The notes below the pieces were generated by a model that was not told where the DNA came from, searched no databases, and saw only the letters and a program-made list of their open reading frames with translations. From Calditrichota bacterium (GTDB lineage: Bacteria; Calditrichota; Calditrichia; RBG-13-44-9), in assembly GCA_024276455.1 (NCBI GenBank), contig JAJRXE010000291.1:1-11563 (forward strand): a stretch of DNA of 11,563 bases. Direction: 5' to 3'. Shown here in pieces: positions 8,301 to 11,563 of the stretch; within the stretch, counting starts at the first letter, position 1; the number at the start of each line of letters is the position of its first letter. A program made the position numbers and the translations under genes.

Positions 8301-11300
8301 GTGCTTTGCGACAGCGTGGCATTGTAGCCGGGCGCGTCGAAAGTTACCTGCTGACCAGAGAGCGGATTACCGTACTGGTCTTCCACTTTTACGACAAAAG
8401 GTACGGCTGCATTTTCGAGGGCGGACACCGAATCGGCCGCCACTCCCCGAATATTCACCAGGCTAACAAGCGAGGCCGCACCCGGATTGGCGGTGGCAAT
8501 TAATGTGTCGGAGGCGATTCCGGAAGCCTGATGGCGGGCGATTAAATGGTAATTACCGCTGGCGGTTCCCATTTGCCAGCTGGCGGCCGCCAGACCGTTC
8601 CCATCGGTAAGCTGGCTGGCCGGAAAGGTGGTATCCCCTTCGGCCAGCACGTCGAACGTGATGGTCTCCCCGCTTAAGGGATTCAAATAGAGGTCAACCA
8701 ATTTTACCTTTACCGAATCGGTCAGCGCCTGGCCAACCGTTCCGGTTTGGTGATTTCCTGCCACAATAATAATGGAATCGGCCGCTCCGGGCGTATCCGC
8801 CACCCCCTTGAAAGGCAGCTGATTGGGATTCGCATTAGTGTAAGCTTTAACCTGGTAAGTGCCCAATTTGGTGCCCAACCTCAAATAGGTCTGGGCGATG
8901 CCGCTGGCATCCGTTAAAACCACTTCGTCGTACAGAGAATCCCGGGAGGCTTCGTCGGGCCGACTGGTTACCGCAAAGTTTACTTCCACGCCGGAGAGGG
9001 GATTATTCAAACTGTCCAGCACCTGCACCCGGAACGGGCCCACGGTGGTCATCACCGCGCCGGTACGCACCGTATCGGCGGCAGCGTCCACATACACCAT
9101 GGTTCTTCCGGAAGCAGCTTCGGGATAGCCGGAGAAATAAACCGTATCCGGTGTGGTTGTAAAAGTGCCCACGTAAGCCGCCACGGTGTCGGTGTCCAGG
9201 GTGGTGTGAAGTGTCCAGGTGGTCTGAGCAACCCCGTAGCTATCGGTCAGCGAACTGGTGGGCGAAACGGTTCCGCCCTTTTTGGGCACCCAGGTCACCG
9301 TCACGTTGGGAACCCGGTTACCGTAAGCATCTTTCACAATAACTTTAATGGGAATGGGCAACGCCTGTCCGGCCGGTGCGCTTTGCTGGTCCGTTTCGGC
9401 CACCTTCTGGAGCGAATCGGGATTGCCCGCGCTTACCGAAATCGCAGAAGTTTGATCCTGCAATCCCCCACTTACCGTTGTAGCGGTGAGATTGGCGGTG
9501 CCTACCGTGGTGGCATAAAAGACATTGGAGGTTGAAGCGGTGGAAATTTTGTAGTTGCCAATGGCATCGCCGACCCAGGACCAATTGGAAGACTGGTTGG
9601 CAATAAAATTGCCGTCGGCGTCGTATCCGCTGGCAAACACCTCCACGGAATCTCCGGCAGTCAGGTTTAATGTACCGATTTCGCTCCCTGCCGGCGGGGT
9701 GGCGTCGCGAATGACAATGTAGCTCAAACTTCCCACATTCACCACAATGGTGCCGGTTACATCATTGGTTAAAGTGGTCGAATTGGTTCCGATGGTTCCG
9801 CCGGTGCTGGTGGTGCGCGGATCGTAGGTTACCGAGGCATGTAATCCGGTGTAAACCGTATCCAGATTATTGGTAATCCATTCCACTGGAAGGTCGCCCA
9901 CGTAGTTGTCGTACGCATCGTAGTGGGCGGCGTACAACACCATGGTGCTGTCGGTAGTAATGGTACGATTCACGCCGCTCAGCACGGTTCCGCCGTTATT
10001 GGCTTCGCTGCGCAGCAAAATGTAGCTTGCCGCTCCGGCTTGCACGGTTAACAAGCCGCTTAAATCTGTGTAAGTGTTTGCGCCGGAGGTGTAAGAGATT
10101 TCGATGTGTCCGTTCCCGGCTTTCTGAGCCGTAAACGTCACAATGCTGTCGGCAACCAACACCGAGTCACTATTTTCGAACTGCCCCAGAACGCCCGGTT
10201 TTACCTGCCAATCCGCTGCCACCAGACCCAGGAAATTCCCCTGAGCATCCACCGAGCCTGCGTAAAGAGTCAGGGTTTCTCCGGCTGTTAAAGTGGTATC
10301 TCCCAATTCGGTGGTACCGGCCGCGTCCAAGTAAATTTTTACTCCGGCCACCGGACCCTCCACTACGTCCACCCGCCAGGTTTGAGTGGCATCTTCCGTG
10401 GCAACCTGGGTAGCCGTGGAATCCAGATACGCATTATAGGTGGACGGATATTGATTCCCCGTAGAAGTGGTAGAAGGCACCCCTTGAATAAAATTCACAA
10501 TTAAAGAATCGGTGGCATCGAAATAATAGGTACGCATAACCACGGAATCCGCCACAATCCCCCAGATTGCGTATCCGGGATCCGTTGGCCAATCGGCCGG
10601 GTTGTCCGGGTCGGTCACATATCGAATGTAAGCATTAAAGGTGTCCATTTTAACGCTGGTCACCGTTGGGGTAAATCCGGCGAAGGGATTGGCAATGGCA
10701 AGTCGGTCCACCTTTCCCAATCCGGCGGCTCCAAGCGGATCGACGTTAAACAAACGGTAGGTAAATTCCTGGGAACTGGTATTTACCGTTACCTGATTGG
10801 GTGCAATAGAAGCGGTTGCGGTGCCCAGGGTTTTATTGTGGAACAGGATGGAAGAAAAAGAGAAGATTTTCTGCTGCAAATAGCTGTACAGAACTCCGGT
10901 GCCGCCTGCCTTAATTCCCACCGTGGCCGAGATTCCTTCCAGACTGTCCGCCACCGCCGTGTCCACGTTGTTGTATTGAAATTTAATCAGATTACTTCCT
11001 TCGTAGAGAACCACCTGAAAGGTAATCGTACCGGCTGTGGCATTTTTCTGTTTAAAATTGTCCCATTGAATGATGAATTTGCGATTTGGAGCGGTTCCCA
11101 CCACTTTTTTGTAAATCTTACCATTGGTGGTCGTCCCGTCCAAATCGTCCCAGTATGGCGCAATAATACTGTCCGGAGCGGTGGCAACCGGAATGGTATC
11201 GTTCTGGGGATAGGAGGAAGCCAGCGGCAGGAAACTAATGAACCCGTTGGTTGAAACATAGACCTGGCTGTAAACATGGCCGTAATAGGTAAAATTGAAG

Positions 11301-11518
11301 CCCAGGCTTACCGGATTGGTGGAGACGGCATCGTCCATATTGGTGAAAAATATCTCCGCACCGTCTCGAACATCGATCCATTCGTAATCTATGGTTTTGG
11401 ACGGCAACTGGGAGTCCGTCCACATGTAACCGAAGGTGTCGCTACCACCTTGATTTGCCAAGGCCAAATTGAACAATAACAAACCCAAAATCAGAGCAAG
11501 ATTAAAGCGCTTCACCAT
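2345..11518 (-). CDS. Giant secreted multi-domain surface protein: Ig-like and CARDB-like repeats with T9SS/FlgD-Ig-type C-terminal domain
   Basis: A 3057-residue exported protein. Domain order: signal peptide 1-21; nidogen-like beta domain 28-228; an unassigned beta domain about 270-390; three Ig-like modules 391-697; four Big_1/invasin-like modules 698-1112; about fourteen CARDB-like modules 1113-2775; a terminal beta domain 2776-2950; and a FlgD-Ig/T9SS-like sorting domain 2958-3057. No enzyme domain or catalytic motif is seen. The likely role is an extended stalk or adhesin on the cell surface, or part of an S-layer or matrix; this is inferred from architecture. No cysteine occurs anywhere. 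The ATG is the first possible start: an in-frame TAA lies 15 bases upstream, and the purine-rich GGGAAAAAGA precedes it. The PorV-like gene follows after 14 bases, which fits a cargo/outer-membrane-partner pair. The reading frame is unbroken over 9.2 kb. The exact ligand is unknown, and module boundaries are estimates from motif spacing. Confidence 0.88.
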   Translation of the reverse strand: MVKRFNLALILGLLLFNLALANQGGSDTFGYMWTDSQLPSKTIDYEWIDVRDGAEIFFTNMDDAVSTNPVSLGFNFTYYGHVYSQVYVSTNGFISFLPLASSYPQNDTIPVATAPDSIIAPYWDDLDGTTTNGKIYKKVVGTAPNRKFIIQWDNFKQKNATAGTITFQVVLYEGSNLIKFQYNNVDTAVADSLEGISATVGIKAGGTGVLYSYLQQKIFSFSSILFHNKTLGTATASIAPNQVTVNTSSQEFTYRLFNVDPLGAAGLGKVDRLAIANPFAGFTPTVTSVKMDTFNAYIRYVTDPDNPADWPTDPGYAIWGIVADSVVMRTYYFDATDSLIVNFIQGVPSTTSTGNQYPSTYNAYLDSTATQVATEDATQTWRVDVVEGPVAGVKIYLDAAGTTELGDTTLTAGETLTLYAGSVDAQGNFLGLVAADWQVKPGVLGQFENSDSVLVADSIVTFTAQKAGNGHIEISYTSGANTYTDLSGLLTVQAGAASYILLRSEANNGGTVLSGVNRTITTDSTMVLYAAHYDAYDNYVGDLPVEWITNNLDTVYTGLHASVTYDPRTTSTGGTIGTNSTTLTNDVTGTIVVNVGSLSYIVIRDATPPAGSEIGTLNLTAGDSVEVFASGYDADGNFIANQSSNWSWVGDAIGNYKISTASTSNVFYATTVGTANLTATTVSGGLQDQTSAISVSAGNPDSLQKVAETDQQSAPAGQALPIPIKVIVKDAYGNRVPNVTVTWVPKKGGTVSPTSSLTDSYGVAQTTWTLHTTLDTDTVAAYVGTFTTTPDTVYFSGYPEAASGRTMVYVDAAADTVRTGAVMTTVGPFRVQVLDSLNNPLSGVEVNFAVTSRPDEASRDSLYDEVVLTDASGIAQTYLRLGTKLGTYQVKAYTNANPNQLPFKGVADTPGAADSIIIVAGNHQTGTVGQALTDSVKVKLVDLYLNPLSGETITFDVLAEGDTTFPASQLTDGNGLAAASWQMGTASGNYHLIARHQASGIASDTLIATANPGAASLVSLVNIRGVAADSVSALENAAVPFVVKVEDQYGNPLSGQQVTFDAPGYNATLSQSTVNTGSTGEASNSVTLDNASDVTIVQAYVPGADTTLVHIFRIQYVDGTLTPASAAAGDSVQFSLQVNNPGPYTTRLDLLSSTLSFTDGTRTYQAALASPDSIPGLTSGWSLTFQKQPVDSQFLASEYQPKITLNGTGTDQNLTGYFFTETGSFGVYSANITSVTVQSPAAHRITSGDQASFTLNLTNQGSSTINLVGSNTFMVLGADTFYAQSNQSVYGNATTAVNFIPKTVNTAASATPLQGTLFLEGTISSIVYRDTLIVSDSISVDDVPNIVIDQFNITADTVSQGESSVTATLTLSNVGALNASAEIQSISLIGQLGTPQYSVVSPALPVQIAADGSQVFNLTVSFAEDYPTGTEIIWPEISYADVNTSTTYSVTGATTHQDTVEVLSRAQLAVDTLRSLDNPVSQGQQNVRIRMVVRNNGQSMAILDDASIAFQNNHTIVQSPTFPRNVAGLDTVVLNYLIDVNSNSSIGKDPISGTLSYRDQLSNNSYSYQHVPTDSLDIVGFDTTLVTVEAVLINPVYVNIGQTGIPAQVRVRNAAQADIQVDSLKLLFSPQQLNQQTQTTLPKVVAGGTEDVFDLSIDVPNNALTGTVTVDAVIYYTESVSNRQFSRDNASIKDSLIVQIPAQLVTLTMDIGEDSVSTGSSGIPAIFEVVNTGGADASITSVVPELLPIGSDLEVTRVSPVNIPFTLAGGDTERFVYRIKTGTNIGWQYLKFVVNGEDENDGSALGPLQTNTDSLYVQEAGDLRIDSVVVRVDTVITGQTNIPATVYLRNVGSANVVVSSVLLQFSQSGFTQGVHPDDETSFTLGAGATDSVRFLFNVEGDAAPGQVIVGAKASGIEKNKNEPVSALASQSDLITVLQGGGLYVQTVQVVGIPRTPYVDYNQIFTLRVVVRNTSEERLRDVHLQVFREDQQVGDSLISFIAPNSTGTMDFDLRAPAVSGGTVYRAKIVSGYSVETGQLITINQPEDNTEVLFVQKPAQLNLTLAPDTTISVDQEFTVQATVQNVGEAPVGSGSVRLVLPASNSVTTSDPLVRGFTSVDTVLFWTVKGAIQTLTRDTILAVFENVPLDLNTNQLASVSKGTDSVFVSVDTSATIQDVVLDIISPPGAVDRTVSTGQLFTIQASVDFRGSLLNRQAELTMPPGVGFALQSPSVQPVAGENGNRVTWVVQAPDTVGTGQYTFQVTVTAIAELTQQEIQKNAQITVHIQDRSLLKLSSAVVSPEGAKDGIVSTNQWLVLRYKMENLGQVGTLDSSLVTVALPSGFSFSATTVDTTDTLKIPTGDSIDVSIWTLNSSRPIQIIKAEVQSAALDSNANQPAAVQIAQASNGVQIVPRAFLSIQDSIVAPPGAQDDTVTVGQTFQYQVLVRNVGVAAVQGTGTLRLVADTLLTVQSGADFVDTLETEFTVGQPLLFTLKAEDPVLRLLAEVPSFLRVEILQAPLDENSQQPAVAENGGIRTHPIWIQEAGDYIVNLQIPDRISTEQLFEVRAVLQNTSQLSETRTAALVLVDPVNFDILDDSVKTFTGDTVVWRVQGPVNISQDSLTARMQVTVNVTETNSGEMLQLYSSVRSLVVERKALLSLIATAEGETSLLLSFKQEFTIVAQVTNEGKAGLVGAGRLKLTIPDTSFRLVNSSDSLEKTIQWNGKTGTVSWTLKAPEDKITTTTLKVEFAQLPYDVNTGRPAELDPAHSTASLAISTQPHRLRVRRLAEVQPDNNINQQGQTNLPLLGLELINGNRFVQPVTIDSIRISLRSLGGTGEILPSPGKILKSVKIGNLAFYEGGPGAVTYAEYTVSESADSVLFIVFNQTLALAPGDTGSLVVLVDIRENAPNVSFKLRINKLYAFDATKNEIEVVDEQGRDFNLETNEENSSVQVNIVSSDEEKVFGNYPNPFGNSDRETKFVFLMKEPGTAELQIFTLLGGLVYSTKVDVNESGLYDGLLTWDGRNNAGRQVLNGVYIAILKIQYRGGGSKQFKTKVAYIK
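2348..2647 (-). other. FlgD-Ig / T9SS type A-like C-terminal sorting domain
   Basis: Residues 2958-3057 follow the family pattern closely: NYPNPFGN (2963-2970), a strand with a LGG turn (IFTLLGGLVY), GLYDGLLTWDGRNNAG (3010-3025), the NGVYIAILK strand (3030-3038), and a short basic end, KTKVAYIK. In Bacteroidota such domains (TIGR04183-like) direct proteins through the T9SS and are cleaved on the surface. In Calditrichota-like groups the same fold is often called FlgD_ig. The sorting role is inferred, because no T9SS core gene lies in the window. Confidence 0.8.
2669..3193 (-). other. Terminal beta domain before the sorting signal
   Basis: Residues 2776-2950 begin like a CARDB unit of the first block (GQTNLP at 2797-2802) but are longer, with a second half (VLFIVFNQTLALAPGDTGSL, then KLRINKLYAFD) that matches no module upstream. 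The position directly before the sorting domain suggests a membrane-proximal base. No family is recognised with confidence. Confidence 0.45.
3194..5350 (-). repeat. CARDB-like modules, second block (about 6 units)
   Basis: Residues 2057-2775. These modules begin with a (S/A)P(P/E)GAxD segment in three consecutive units (2182, 2298, 2422), and four of them end with a DxN-(T/A/S)-x-(Q/R)-x-A loop (D2147, D2388, D2518, D2752). They also share the strand and turn FTVQATVQNVG (2075-2085) or FQYQVLVRNVG (2437-2447). They form a subfamily different from the first block. Confidence 0.6.
5351..8182 (-). repeat. CARDB-like modules, first block (about 8 units)
   Basis: Residues 1113-2056. Modules of about 118 residues carry the CARDB-type sequence of a short glycine turn leading into a strand that ends in (R/S/V)N-x-G, such as TATLTLSNVG (1366-1375) and PATVYLRNVG (1843-1852). 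Five consecutive units share a glycine at 1361, 1483, 1601, 1719 and 1838, spaced 122, 118, 118 and 119 residues. The first two units (1113-1345) and the last (1941-2056) are more divergent. CARDB domains are extracellular adhesion-type beta sandwiches. Confidence 0.62.
8183..9427 (-). repeat. Four Big_1 / invasin-type Ig-like modules
   Basis: Residues 698-1112 contain four modules with the classic Big_1 turn D-x-Y-G-N-P-L-S-G followed by a V-x-F strand: KDAYGNRVPNVTVTW (729-743), LDSLNNPLSGVEVNF (834-848), VDLYLNPLSGETITF (941-955) and EDQYGNPLSGQQVTF (1046-1060). Each is followed by a second Big_1 landmark such as TDSYGVAQTTW or TDASGIAQTYL. The period is about 105 residues. Big_1 modules build rigid rods in intimins and invasins. 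Confidence 0.78.
9428..10348 (-). repeat. Three Ig-like modules with a DAxxN motif
   Basis: Residues 391-697 form three modules of about 100 residues. Each carries a strand and turn of the form (L/V)(Y/F)A-xxx-DAxxN(F/Y): LYAGSVDAQGNF (418-429), LYAAHYDAYDNY (528-539) and VFASGYDADGNF (627-638), spaced 110 and 99 residues apart. They are bacterial Ig-like beta sandwiches, related to but distinct from the Big_1-type modules that follow. Confidence 0.65.
10835..11437 (-). other. Nidogen-like N-terminal beta domain of the giant protein
   Basis: Residues 28-228 begin DTFGYMWTDS and contain a series recurring at the N-terminus of FCB-group secreted proteins: GFNFTYYG (73-80), VYVSTNGFISF (86-96), APYWDDLDG (120-128), FIIQWDN (148-154) and a closing SSILF (222-226). 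The YVSTNGF...APYWDDL pattern resembles the NIDO/nidogen extracellular domain. It probably caps the outer tip of the protein, since the opposite end carries the sorting domain. The ligand is unknown. Confidence 0.65.
11456..11518 (-). other. Sec signal peptide of the giant surface protein
   Basis: Residues 1-21: positively charged start (MVKR), a hydrophobic core (LALILGLLLFNLALA) and a probable signal peptidase I site after ALA, before NQGG. There is no lipobox cysteine, so it is not a lipoprotein. Confidence 0.88.
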
Positions 11519-11563
11519 ATCTTTTTCCCATTAAAATTTTATTAACGGTTAGCAAATGCAGGG
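11519..11563 (-). promoter_or_regulatory. Upstream region and ribosome-binding tract of the giant gene
   Basis: Only 45 bases lie before the giant gene's ATG inside the window. A purine-rich tract, GGGAAAAAGA, sits just upstream of the start and may serve as a weak ribosome site. The AT-rich sequence behind it (TTAATAAAATTTTAAT) could be part of a promoter, but no consensus pair is convincing and the true 5' region may lie beyond the window. Confidence 0.35.

Noticed and set aside
11529..11531. An alternative upstream ATG for the giant gene.
   Set aside because: It is 13 bases before the chosen ATG and out of frame; in the correct frame a TAA lies 15 bases upstream, so no longer start is possible.
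11519..11563. A sigma-70 or Bacteroidota-type promoter directly before the giant gene.
   Set aside because: TTGCTA has no acceptable -10 partner at 16-18 bases and no TAnnTTTG element is present; the true promoter may lie outside the window.

Overview
The window looks like chromosome from a Gram-negative bacterium of the FCB superphylum, most like Calditrichota or a related candidate phylum. The basis is protein architecture: a PorV/PorQ-type outer-membrane protein, and a giant secreted protein with the FlgD-Ig/type IX secretion (T9SS)-like C-terminal domain common in that group. Taxonomy is inferred; there is no rRNA or marker gene here.

All recognisable genes lie on the minus strand and read from right to left. 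First comes a 9.2-kb gene (11518 to 2345) for a 3057-residue secreted surface protein. Its order is: signal peptide, nidogen-like N-terminal beta domain, a small unassigned domain, about seven bacterial Ig-like modules, about fourteen CARDB-like modules of about 115-130 residues, a terminal beta domain, and the T9SS-like sorting domain. Fourteen bases later comes a 635-residue PorV/PorQ-type beta-barrel fused to a periplasmic TPR array (2330 to 423). The spacing argues that the two are co-transcribed. After a 114-bp AT-rich gap comes the first 102 codons of an RsbW-like GHKL ATPase (308 to 1, cut by the window edge), with a different base composition and probably a separate unit.

Working model: the long first protein is exported by Sec and then sorted to the surface, probably by a T9SS-like route. 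The second protein is an outer-membrane partner from the family that contains PorV, the T9SS shuttle, with an added periplasmic TPR scaffold. The result may be a dedicated cargo/outer-membrane-partner pair. The anti-sigma-type kinase could belong to a regulatory module, but nothing here ties it to the surface proteins. No RNA genes, insertion sequences, CRISPR arrays or attachment sites were seen. Non-coding DNA totals only about 173 bases.
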